64,000 nucleotides of DNA from contig CP079215.1 of NCBI GenBank assembly GCA_019316985.1, positions 5,022,001 through 5,086,000 on the forward strand, written 5' to 3'. Under the pieces are notes generated by a model that worked only from the letters and a program-made list of their open reading frames with translations, did not search any database and was not told the origin of the DNA. Positions 55,348 to 64,000 of this stretch are shown here, piece after piece. The DNA is from Paraniabella defluvii (GTDB lineage Bacteria > Bacteroidota > Bacteroidia > Chitinophagales > Chitinophagaceae). A program made the translations under genes and the position numbers. Numbering within the stretch: position 1 is the stretch's first letter; each line of letters starts with the position of its first letter.

Positions 55348-56765
55348 CTAAACTGTTGCTTCCTCTTCAATTAATTCTCTCGGGTCAGTAACTACGCCGG
55401 TTACCGCTACAGCAGCGGCTACGTATGGACTTGCCAGAAGCGTACGCGCTCCAGGTCCCTGTCTTCCTTCAAAATTACGGTTGCTGGTACTTACCGCATA
55501 CTTGCCGGCAGGAATTTTATCATCGTTCATAGCCAGGCATGCAGAACAGCCCGGTTGCCGTAATTCAAATCCGGCCTCGGTCAGTATATCTAAAATGCCT
55601 TCTTCCTTAATTTGTGCTTCTACAATATGCGAACCCGGAACCAGCCATGCGGTAATATTGTCGGCCTTCTTTTGCCCTTAACAATAGAGGCGAAAGCCCG
55701 GAAGTCTTCGATGCGGCCATTGGTACAGCTACCCAGGAACACGTAATCTATTTTTTTACCAATAATATCCTCATCTTCCTGGAAGTTCATATAGGCCAGC
55801 GATTTTTTGTAGGAGGCTTCGCCGTCTTTTACTTCAGAGGCTTTGGGTATTTTACGGGTGATGCCGGTTCCCAAACCAGGGTTAGTTCCATAAGTGATCT
55901 GCGGTTCAATATCAGCTCCATTGAAAGTAAGCTCATAATCAAATTTCGCGTCAGGATCTGTTTTTAAAGTTTTCCAGTAAGCCAGCGCTTTATCCCAGTC
56001 TTCACCTTTAGGTGCTTTGTCTCTTCCTTTAATATAATTAAAAGTGGTCTCATCCGGAGCGATCATACCGCCGCGGGCGCCGACTCAATACTCATATTAC
56101 AAACCGTCATACGTCCTTCCATAGTCATGTTCTCAAAAACCTCGCCTGCATACTCCACAAAATAACCGGTTGCGCCGCTCGCAGTGATCTGGGCAATAAT
56201 ATATAAAGCCACATCTTTAGGTAATACGCCTTTGCCTAATTTGCCATTAACAGTAATGCGCATTTTTTAGGTTTGGCTGCATGATACATTGAGAAGATAG
56301 TACCATCTCCACTTCAGAAGTACCGATACCAAAAGCAATGCTACCAAAAGCGCCGTGGGTAGAAGTATGGGAGTCTCCGCAAACAATGGTCATACCGGGT
56401 TGCGTAATACCGTTTTCCGGTCCTACTACGTGCACAATACCGTTTTTAGGACTTCCCAAAGCCCAGATAGAAATGCCGTATTTCTCCGCATTGCTCGACA
56501 ATGCTGCCAATTGCTTGGCCGATAAAGGATCGGCAACGGGCAGGTGCTGGTTGATGGTAGGGGTGTTGTGGTCGGCGGTAGCGAACGTACGCTGCGGATA
56601 CATTACTCCAATTCCTCTGTTCTCAATACCCAGGAAAGCAACCGGGCTGGTTACTTCGTGAATAAAATGGCGGTCAATAAACAAAACATCCGGACCGTCC
56701 TCGATTTTTCTTACCACGTGGGCGTCCCAGACTTTATCAAACAAAGTGGTTGGATTTGTACTCAT
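55348..56765 (-). CDS. leuC: 3-isopropylmalate dehydratase large subunit
   Basis: Aconitase-family Fe-S subunit of isopropylmalate isomerase. Recognisable blocks are LFDKVWDAHVVRKIEDGPDV, FIDRHFIHEVTSPVAFLG, CGDSHTSTHGAFGSIAFGIG and GMIAPDETTFNYIKGRD. The cluster cysteines are in FLGSCTNGRIEDFRAF and in GCSACLAMNDDKIPAG, followed by STSNRNFEGRQGPGARTLL. Frame breaks lie near 56265, 56078 and 55675. Repaired length is ~474 residues, normal. First gene of the leucine series on this strand. Confidence 0.96.
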
Positions 56766-57152
56766 TGTAAATAATTCTTATAGTTAAAAATATCTTGCAA
56801 ACCTTGCTTTTCGAAAGCACGTAAAGGTAACAAGAATATCAGGATTTTAAACCGGCATTGCGGCTGTTTTATGACCCTTGCCAGCTTTTTAAAATAACTT
56901 GAGTGTTGTAATAATATTAATTGTGGTTATTACAATTATATCAACCGGAGTATTCTCACAGGAGTTGAATTTTATTATATAATATGTTGTAAATGAGAAA
57001 TATATAATTTTATTAACATTTGCATAGATGGCTTTAACAAAAACTAAAGGACCATAAAATTTATATTTGGATAACGTAATTAATTACCTATTTTATAAAC
57101 ACCGGGCCTGATGAACTGATGTGGTGAGCTATCTTGAAAAAGTAAAAAATTT
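56766..57152. other. Divergent promoter region between leuC and the TlpA-like gene
   Basis: About 385 AT-rich bases with no gene. On the + strand, TATATTTG at 57062-57069 is an exact TAnnTTTG -7 element and lies 84 bases before the TlpA-like gene; no good -33 partner is seen. The leuC promoter should lie in the left half, where only a partial match (TTACCTTTA, - strand) is visible. Confidence 0.45.
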
Positions 57153-58774
57153 ATGAAGAACAAAATAAACAAACTGCTGCACCTGCTTGGTGTGTTACTT
57201 GTTTTTGAAGGCGCTTCAGGCCAAAGGGGAGGGATGCCGCCGGAAGTAGAAAATTGGCTTTACTCGATATTGCAAAATGCCGGAGGCAAAAATCCGCTCA
57301 CTGGTTATAATGACGATGATCTTTTTTTCTCCACAGACTCTGCTACCCTGATAGGATACCTGAAAGGTTACCGGCCGTCGGAGGGTTTAAAACCGGAATG
57401 ATTCATATAGAAAATGAATTTTCCCGGGCAAATCATCCTGTTGTGGTAAAGATTGGGGATGATGGACGTTTCGAGGCTCGTATGCCTATGTGGTACCCTA
57501 AAGTGGTTAGCCTCGATTTTAATAACCAATGGTTGGAGTTTTATATAGAGCCCGGGCAAACGCTTGGCCTGGTCATCGACTGGCATATATACAGGAAAAA
57601 TGAAAAAAATGAAGCCTTACAATTTTATGGCCCGCTGGCTGGTATAAATCGCAGTCGAAACAGTATTCCCTTATCCAAAACAGATGACGATGGGCTGGCT
57701 AAACAGGTGAAAAAGGTAGGGCCCCAACAGTTTAAGAAAGCAACGCTTCGCCATTGGGATCTCCAAAAAAACTACTCGATTCGATCCTCGTCGTTCATCA
57801 GTCAGATGAAAAGTCAAAGGCCTTAGCTTACGCTGAATTAAATCTTCATATGATGATGCGTTTACACAATTATATTCGTGAAAGAGATGACCAGAGAAGA
57901 TCAGGTTCTTCCAATATAATTTTAGAGGCAAAACTGCCAGCAGATTTTTTTGACTTCATCCACCGGGTAAGTTTTGCAGATAACAGCATTTTTATTTCCA
58001 AACAGTTTTCATCGTTTCTCAACCAAATGGAATTTGATCATTTATATAAAGAAACTATTCCGTGGATGAATGAATTTCGGGGCAGCGCTGGAAAAAGTAG
58101 TTGGTGCAGATAAAATGAGGGATTCTATAGCCCGTAAACGTCTATACCTGCATTATGGTAAGATATATGATGTAATACGGCTTCACCGGGTTGCCAGCGC
58201 GTTTAAATTTGATTTACGTTCGGCAAGTAGCGACACTTTAACGAATTATCTGGAGGCAATAAAAGCAGGTCTTTACAATAAGTTTTATCAGAAACAGGCC
58301 GACCTTCTATTGAAAGAAGCTCTCCGCAAAAGGGATAAAACAGGAACCGCCATACCTGATTCCTATGCAGGAAACTTGTTCAAAAAAATGATAGCACCCT
58401 ATGCGGGAAAAGTAATTTTTATCGATTTTTGGGCCACTACCTGCGGACCATGTATTGGTGATATTCAGCAATTGTATGCAATTAGGGAAAAATATAAGGA
58501 CAATAAAGATTTTACTTTTTTGTTTGTTACTTCCGAAGATGAATCACCTAAAAGAGCTTATCAATCATTCGTTAAAAAGCAAAAACTGGCACATACAGTT
58601 TACTTAAGCAATGATGATTACCGGTACTTACGGGAACTTTTTGGAATTTATGGTATTCCCCGGTATGCTACTATCAGCAAAGATGGACGAGTACTAGATG
58701 ACGATTTTGAAATGCATAATTTCAGATCTGAAATCGGAAATTATTTTCCTCAATACCATTCGGTAATTCAATAA
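57153..58774 (+). CDS. TlpA/thioredoxin-like thiol-disulfide protein with long N-terminal domain
   Basis: A ~540-residue exported protein. The signal region is KLLHLLGVLLVFEGASGQ. The N-terminal ~350 residues form a beta then helical domain of the type found before Bacteroidota TlpA modules (WYPKVVSLDFNNQWLEFYIE). The C-terminal thioredoxin fold has the active site DFWATTCGPCIGDIQQLYA (CGPC), then FTFLFVTSEDESPKRAYQ, and FGIYGIPRYATISKDGRV with the cis-Pro. Frame breaks lie near 57394, 57755 and 58070. It probably reduces or isomerises disulfides in the periplasm. It converges with the GNAT gene. Confidence 0.85.
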
Positions 58775-58784
58775 TAGTCTTTTC

Positions 58785-59278
58785 TCAAAAGTCTTTCTTC
58801 ATGATATAATCGTTCATAAAATAACCATTGCCAATTTCAATGTCCACTTCTCCGGCAATTTCAAAACCAACTGCCTGGTAAAACAACAATGCTTGATTAT
58901 GGCGGTTTACGTTGAGTGTAAGAGCATGGGCACCTGCTTCTTTCGCAAAATTGATTATAAAATGAATCAGTTGTTTTCCCAGTCCCTTACCCTGGTGATT
59001 GGGAGACAGGTATATTTTGTGCAGATGCGCTGTATTATCTTCTTTTAGCTCCAGTCCGGCATACCCGGCGTCTTTGTTTTCAAAACTTAAAATAAAAAGA
59101 AATAGCCTTGCTTTTTAAAATCCTTTTCAAGAGCGGCGGGGCTGTAAAACAGGTCGAGCATATAATGCAGTTGCTCCTGCGATAAAATTGGCGCATAAGT
59201 TACAGGCCAGATATCCAGGGCCAGCTGGCGTATCACCGGAAGTTCTTTTTGTTCTGCTTTTCTTATTTCTACTGGCAT
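58785..59278 (-). CDS. GNAT family N-acetyltransferase
   Basis: A ~164-residue acetyl-CoA-dependent acetyltransferase. The start MPVEIRKAEQKELPVIRQLA is typical of the fold; the acetyl-CoA loop is HLHKIYLSPNHQGKGLGKQL (Q/R-x-x-G-x-G/A), followed by LTLNVNRHNQALLFYQAVGF. The sequence ends FMNDYIMKKDF. One frame break near 59095 in an A run. The substrate is unknown; this subgroup is often annotated as peptide or amine acetyltransferase. It is convergent with the TlpA-like gene. Confidence 0.88.
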
Positions 59279-59336
59279 GTTTGGAAATTTACAGATAAAA
59301 ATAAGGTTTGCTTCTTATTGTACCATGCCTGATAAG

Positions 59337-60033
59337 TTAAAGCAGGTAACCTAAAGAGAGGCCCAGGCCCATATTTTTAAAGTATTCATTACCTGTTACC
59401 CCATTATTGGGGGCGCCAGGTTTCTCAAACCTAATACACCATGTGCCTGTATCTGGAGGTTTCGCCATAATTCATAACCTACGAGCATATTAATGCCATA
59501 ATCCAGCCTCTTGCCATAGTTGAATTTCTCATTGGCAATATCGAATCGGGGAGGACCCTGATCTTTCAAATCGGCATATTCAATATCGCCTACAAATCGC
59601 CCGTTTACATTATTATAGCGTATCTCCCATTGCCCCCGAGTCCGCAGGCAAAATAAGCGCCCAGGCCAACAAATACGTTTTTATCGGTTTGATTGGGTAT
59701 AAGATAAAGCAGGTTTACAGGCATCTCTATATAATAGGGTGTAACCTTGTATCGACCGTTCCTAAATAATCTTCATAATTTTTGTTGAAATCCTTTTTTA
59801 GAGAAAGAGATACCAGGCTGGATGTACAGCTGACGGCTGTAAATTTTTATGGGAGTCGTAACAGTAAAACCAACCTGGTATCCTGGGAGAAACTTCGTGG
59901 ATTTCTTATTGGAATATTGCTTCCAGCTTACATTGGAAAAATTGGTTCCTGCATGAACGCCGATACGTGTTTGCGCCAGAACGACGCTGTGAATCAGAAG
60001 TACAGCTACAGCTGCAAGCAGTTTGGGTATCAT
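59337..60033 (-). CDS. Outer-membrane beta-barrel protein (porin family, PorT-like)
   Basis: A ~230-residue small barrel. The signal peptide is MIPKLLAAVAVLLIHSVVLA. The mature start TRIGVHAGTNFSNVSWK and the strand QLYIQPGISFSKKGFQ match the Bacteroidota OMP_b-brl_2 family. The C-terminus repairs to MGLGLSLGYLL. Frame breaks lie near 59780, 59640 and 59420. Function unknown; proteins of this family are usually annotated as porin family protein. It lies between the GNAT and icd genes. Confidence 0.75.
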
Positions 60034-60098
60034 GTATACTTTTTATAGGTAATGTATCGGTGAAGACGGAAAAGAGTTTTTAAAGGTTGCAGGCATAA

Positions 60099-60129
60099 AA
60101 AAGCGCACCAATTTCATTGATGCGCTTTT
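60099..60129 (-). terminator. Terminator after icd
   Basis: AAAAGCGCA and TGCGCTTTT form a 9-base stem with a 13-base loop; on the - strand it is followed by a run of six T's. It lies 22 bases after the icd stop, so it ends the icd transcript. Confidence 0.75.
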
Positions 60130-60150
60130 GTGGATAAAATACTATAGCAA

Positions 60151-61381
60151 TTAAGCTAATTTCTTCTTCAGGTTTTCGTCGATTGCTTCCAAAAATTCTT
60201 CGGTATATAAGTAATGTTCGCCATGGTTTACTTTATTACCATGAACGCAAACCGCCAGGTCTTTGGTCATTTTACCTTCTTCCACTGTTTCAATACAAAC
60301 CGCTTCCAGCGCATTGGCAAAATCGATCAAAGGCTGGTTGTTATCCAATTTACCACGGAAGGCCAAGCCCCTGGTCCATGCAAAAATGCTGGCAATAGGG
60401 TTGGTGCTCGTTGGATTTCCTTTTGATGCTCGCGGTAGTGGCGTGTTACCGTACCATGGGCAGCTTCTGCCTCCATTGTTTTACCATCAGGAGTAACCAG
60501 TACAGAAGTCATCAAACCTAATGATCCGAATCCTTGCGCTACGGTGTCACTTTGTACATCGCCGTCATAGTTCTTACATGCCCATACAAAATTGCCATTC
60601 CATTTCAGCGCGCTGGCAACCATATCGTCAATAAGGCGGTGTTCGTACACAATACCAGCTTCGGTAAACTGGGTCTTAAATTCATTTTGATACACTTCTT
60701 CAAAGATATCTTTAAAGCGACCGTCGTATTTTTTAAGGATAGTATTTTTGGTGGAAAGATATAGAGGCCATTTTTTGTTCAATGCAACATTAAAGCAGCT
60801 ACGGGCAAAGCCATAAATGCTTTCATCTGTATTGTACATAGTCATTGCCACGCCGTCTCCTTTGAAATTGTACACTTCAAAAGTCTGCGCTTCGCCACCG
60901 TCTTCCGGTACAAAAGTCATGGTTAACTTACCTTTACCTTTAATTACGGTATCTGTAGCACGGTATTGATCTCCAAAAGCATGACGGCCTACAATGATAG
61001 GAGCCGTCCAGTTGGTTACCAGGCGGGGAATATTTTTAATAACGATTGGCTCGCGAAACACCGTTCCATCTAAAATGTTCCTGATGGTTCCGTTAGGCTT
61101 TTCCACATTTGTTTCAGGTTAAACTCGGTAACGCGTGCTTCATCAGGGGTGATGGTGGCACATTTGATACCTACGCCATGTTCTTTAATAGCGTTTGCGG
61201 CATCAATGGTTACCTGGTCATTAGTAGCGTCCCTGTGCTCCACACCAAGGTCAAAATACTTAATGTCCACATCAATATAAGGAAGAATTAATTTGTCTTT
61301 GATGAACTTCCATATGATGCGTGTCATTTCATCGCCATCAAGTTCCACAACGGGATTAGCCACTTTGATTTTTTCAGCCAT
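60151..61381 (-). CDS. icd: NADP-dependent isocitrate dehydrogenase
   Basis: TCA-cycle enzyme converting isocitrate to 2-oxoglutarate with NADP, of the homodimeric eukaryote-like type. Motifs are VVELDGDEMTRIIWKFIKD, TPDEARVTEFNLKQMWK, NGTIRNILDGTVFREPI, DNYDGDVQSD-type KNYDGDVQSDTVAQGFGSLG (metal Asp residues) and AEAAHGTVTRHYREHQ. The frame breaks near 61100 (AAAA where AAAAA gives MWKKPNGT) and near 60420; both are repaired by one base, which shows how single-base loss hits essential genes here. Repaired length is ~410 residues. Confidence 0.96.
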
Positions 61382-61412
61382 ATATATGTTGTTTAAGAAT
61401 TTGTGATTCCGG

Positions 61413-61443
61413 CAAATCTACACATAAAAACATCAATAGACAA
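61413..61443 (-). promoter_or_regulatory. icd promoter
   Basis: On the - strand a TTG (61441-61443), a 20-base spacer and TAGATTTG (61413-61420) match the Bacteroidota TTG/TAnnTTTG promoter. The predicted start lies ~25 bases before the icd ATG. Confidence 0.65.
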
Positions 61444-61530
61444 CAGTGTTTTAACTTTACATAGCTACAGGAATGTTAACAACAATTTTGTGGTTAAACC
61501 TTCAAGATATTTTATGATCAAACATCAATT

Positions 61531-62151
61531 ATGTTACCTTTGAGTATGTCCCTTAATGAAAAAAATGCAGGCGATTTCGTAAAATTTTTACGACAGTTTG
61601 TACCGCTTACCGACACCGAAGTAAAAAGGAGTTACTCCCTATTATTACCGTCAGGAATTTGCCAAAAAGCAGGTTATTTCCCGGGCAGGTGAAATAGAGA
61701 ATTATATGAACTTTATCAGCAAGGGGCTGATAAGAAAATATTATAAAACGGGAGAGGAGGAGCATATTGTACAGATATCCCGCGAAGGGCACCTGATATC
61801 TGCCCAGGAGTCGTTTTATACGCGTACACCCTCCGAGTATTTTGTGGAAGCCATCGAGCCCAGCACGGTTATTTCGTTAACGTTTGACGATATGGAACGG
61901 TTGTTTGCTTCCAGTCATAGTTTTGAGCGACTTGGGCGGTTAGTAACCGTTCATACTATGGTTTTGAAGGATAAATGGCAAACCAGCCTCATCATGCAGT
62001 CGCCCCGCGACCGTTTTTAAATTTTGTAGAGAACCACCAGGAAATATTGCAGCGTGTACCGCAAAAGTACCTGGCCTCTTACTTAAATATTAAACCGGAA
62101 ACTTTCAGCAGGTTTAAACACCTGTTAAGGGTAAAACGCCCTGCTTTATAA
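61531..62151 (+). CDS. Crp/Fnr family transcriptional regulator
   Basis: A ~207-residue cyclic-nucleotide-binding-fold regulator. The effector domain includes NFAKKQVISRAGEIENYMNF, GLIRKYYKTGEEEHIVQIS and TPSEYFVEAIEPSTVISLTF. The C-terminal winged helix reads QKYLASYLNIKPETFSRFKH. Frame breaks lie near 61628 and 62018. ATG codons at 61531 and 61546 are both in frame; which is used is unclear. It diverges from icd and converges, 6 bases apart, with the Nramp gene. Bacteroidota members usually lack the residues for cAMP; the ligand is unknown. Confidence 0.88.
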
Positions 62152-62157
62152 TTCCAT

Positions 62158-64000
62158 TTATGCCGGAACTATCAGCACCGGGGCTTTTATGAGGTGCCTC
62201 AGCTGGTTGATGGTTTCCCCGTATATCAGGTCTTTAATTCCCCTGTGTCCATGGGCGCCTATAACCAATAGCTCTACATTCGATTCATTGATGATCCGGG
62301 CAATACTGTCTACCGTATTTCCAAATCCCAGTTTTCCTTCAACCTGATAGCCCTTCTCCTTCAGTTGCTGCACATAAGCATTAAGATATTGCTGGTCAGA
62401 CAGTGTTTCGTCATCAACACTTTCTCCAAAGTTGGCCCCGGCCGCTACGCTTTCAGTTATATGTATTAAGAGGTAGGCGCTATCCGTTTTTCCCTGGGCC
62501 AGCGCGTGATTGATCACTTTTTCATCCAGCTCCCCAAAGTCGAGCGTAATGGCTATTTTTCCGTAAGCGGGCACCGGCGACAATTCAAGGGTTTTGGGCG
62601 TATCATGTATGGTGATTTTTTGTGAAGATTTCTTTTTTGCAAAGGATACAGCGTGGTGTACAATAGCAACAGGAGGAAGCCTATAGCTCCTGCAATGATC
62701 AGTATTTTCCAGAAAAGGTTGCCTGGAGTGTCGAAAAAATCCATAGCCTGCTCCACTATTAATCTTGCATTAAGATATACGAGCACCATTGTTATCAGCC
62801 ATGCAGATATCTTTACCCAGGGCTTAATAACAAATTTACCCATCGTTTTTTTATCGCTTACGAAGTGAATCAGTGGTATAATGGCAAAGCCCAGCTGCAT
62901 GCTTAATACCACCTGGCTGAATATAAGCAGGCTGTCTACATCTTCTTCTCCGTTAATCAATATAACCAGTGCAGCAGGTACAATTGCTATTAACCTGGTA
63001 ATTAACCGGCGTACAATAGGATTGATGCGCAGTCGCAGGTAGCCTTCCATCACAATTTGCCCGGCCAATGTGCCGGTAATGGTGCTGCTTTGGCCTGCTG
63101 CAATCAGCGCCACCGCAAAAAGTTTGGCGGCAAAAGTGCTTCCAAGATGTTGAGGCAACAGCTCATAGGCCTGCTTGATTTCACCAACGTCGGACCGGCC
63201 GGTTTTATAAAATACTGCGGCTGCCAGTATTAATATGGCCGCATTAACCAGTAAGGCCATATTCAGCGCAACAGCGCTGTCAATAAAATTAAGCTTCAGC
63301 GCTTTTTTGATGCTGGCATCATCGCGGTTGAATTTGCGGGTTTGTACGAGGGCCGAATGAAGGTATAGGTTGTGCGGCATCACCGTAGCGCCGATAATAC
63401 CAATTGCAATATAAAGGGCCGTATCATTTTCGATATGCGGCACCAAACCAGAAACCACTTCGCCGGGGTTGGGCTGGGCTACCACTATTTGCACCAGGAA
63501 AGACATGGCAATTATGAAAATTAAGCCAATGATAAAGGCTTCCAGCTTTCGCATACCCAACCGCTGCAGCATGATCAATAAGAATGTATCCAATGCCGTA
63601 ATTAATACCCCATAAATGAGGGGCATGCCGGTAAGTAGCTGTAAACCGATAGCCATACCCAGTATTTCTGCCAGGTCGGTAGCGGCAATAGCTATTTCCG
63701 CCAGTATATATAAAGCAAAATTGACCTTTTTAGGTAAGTTTCCCGGTTCGCCTGCGCCAGGTCGCGGTTACGTACAATTCCAAGCCGGGCAGAGAGGCTC
63801 TGCAGCAATAAGGCCATTAAATTACTCATCACCAGTACCCACAGAAGCGAGTAGCCAAACTGGCTGCCGCCTGCAAGATCTGTAGCCCAGTTGCCCGGAT
63901 CCATATAGCCTACACTAACCAGGTAGGCCGGTCCGAAAAAGCGAGTATACGTCTCCACCTGGATTTGTTAGGTGCCGTAGTATCTACCGAATTATGAACC
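62158..64000 (-). CDS. mntH: Nramp divalent-metal transporter fused to UspA domain (5' end outside window)
   Basis: Proton-coupled Mn/Fe importer of the inner membrane. Nramp hallmarks are GPAYLVSVGYMDPGNWATDL (DPGN metal site in helix 1), NLYLHSALVQTRKFNRDD with preceding TVMPH (MPH in helix 6) and AAGQSSTITGTLAGQIVMEG. After one base is restored near 62640 the frame continues through KSSQKITIHDTPKTLELSPV into a universal-stress domain: KIAITLDFGELDEKVINHAL and ELLVIGAHGHRGIKDLI, which retains the ATP-type GxHGHRG loop. Other breaks lie near 63725 and 63945. The first residues before SVDTTAPNKSRWRR lie beyond 64000. Confidence 0.88.

Noticed and set aside
61535..61542. TACCTTTG matching a -7 promoter element before the Crp/Fnr gene
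   Set aside because: It lies inside or right at the start of the coding region and would place the transcript start after both candidate ATGs.
1..64000. CRISPR arrays and insertion sequences
   Set aside because: I saw no regularly spaced repeats, no transposase motifs and no paired terminal inverted repeats of IS type.

Overview
The window comes from a Bacteroidota chromosome, most likely a Chitinophagaceae- or Sphingobacteriaceae-like soil or plant polysaccharide degrader. The evidence is two SusC/SusD pairs, TAnnTTTG-type promoters, BfmA/BtgA-type mobilization genes and many Bacteroidota-specific lipoprotein families. One overriding technical point applies: most genes longer than about 600 bases, including obvious housekeeping genes (icd, leuB, leuC), are broken by single-base frameshifts. 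Wherever I could check, restoring one base in a short homopolymer repairs the family sequence. I therefore annotate merged genes and treat the breaks as probable sequencing or assembly deletions, not as pseudogenes.

Region 1 (1-25617, + strand) is a polysaccharide utilization locus for a uronic-acid-containing glycan. It holds the end of one SusC with its SusD, an alginate-lyase-fold polysaccharide lyase, a GH88 unsaturated uronyl hydrolase, a GH97 glycosidase, an MFS sugar porter, a GH28-like beta-helix enzyme and a secreted alpha/beta-hydrolase. An ECF sigma factor, a FecR anti-sigma factor and a second SusC carrying an STN signalling domain follow, then SusD, two discoidin-type surface lipoproteins, a TIM-barrel isomerase, a SUMF1-like protein and a Gfo/Idh/MocA oxidoreductase. 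The likely flow is surface cleavage and capture, import by SusC/D, unsaturated-oligosaccharide cleavage by GH88, and monosaccharide uptake and oxidation or isomerization.

Region 2 (about 26200-32300, - strand) is a visibly AT-rich five-gene operon and the most interesting part of the window. In order it encodes an XRE repressor, a protein with two GHKL ATPase modules (MORC/HSP90-like N-terminus and histidine-kinase C-terminus), a receiver-domain protein, an unrecognised 237-residue protein and an N6-adenine DNA methyltransferase. Genes are 3-6 bases apart or overlap as ATGA, and a canonical Bacteroidota promoter sits in front. It looks like a defence or epigenetic system in which a two-component phosphorelay is wired to DNA methylation.

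Region 3 (32548-49343) is accessory DNA with mobile-element hallmarks. It holds an AbiEii-type nucleotidyltransferase with a DUF6922 partner, a relaxase and BfmA with a palindrome-rich candidate oriT, and a two-protein RHS/YD system ending in a GIY-YIG nuclease toxin with an Imm26 immunity gene. A NUMOD4/NUMOD1 DNA-binding protein with five tandem modules and a large serine recombinase next to a tRNA-Met(CAU) gene complete it.

Region 4 (49344-64000) is core chromosome: tRNA-Met, ytxJ, the leucine genes leuC-leuD-leuA...leuB with an envelope-protein pair inserted between leuA and leuB, a TlpA-like thiol-disulfide protein, a GNAT acetyltransferase, a beta-barrel protein, icd, a Crp/Fnr regulator and an Nramp transporter fused to a universal stress domain.
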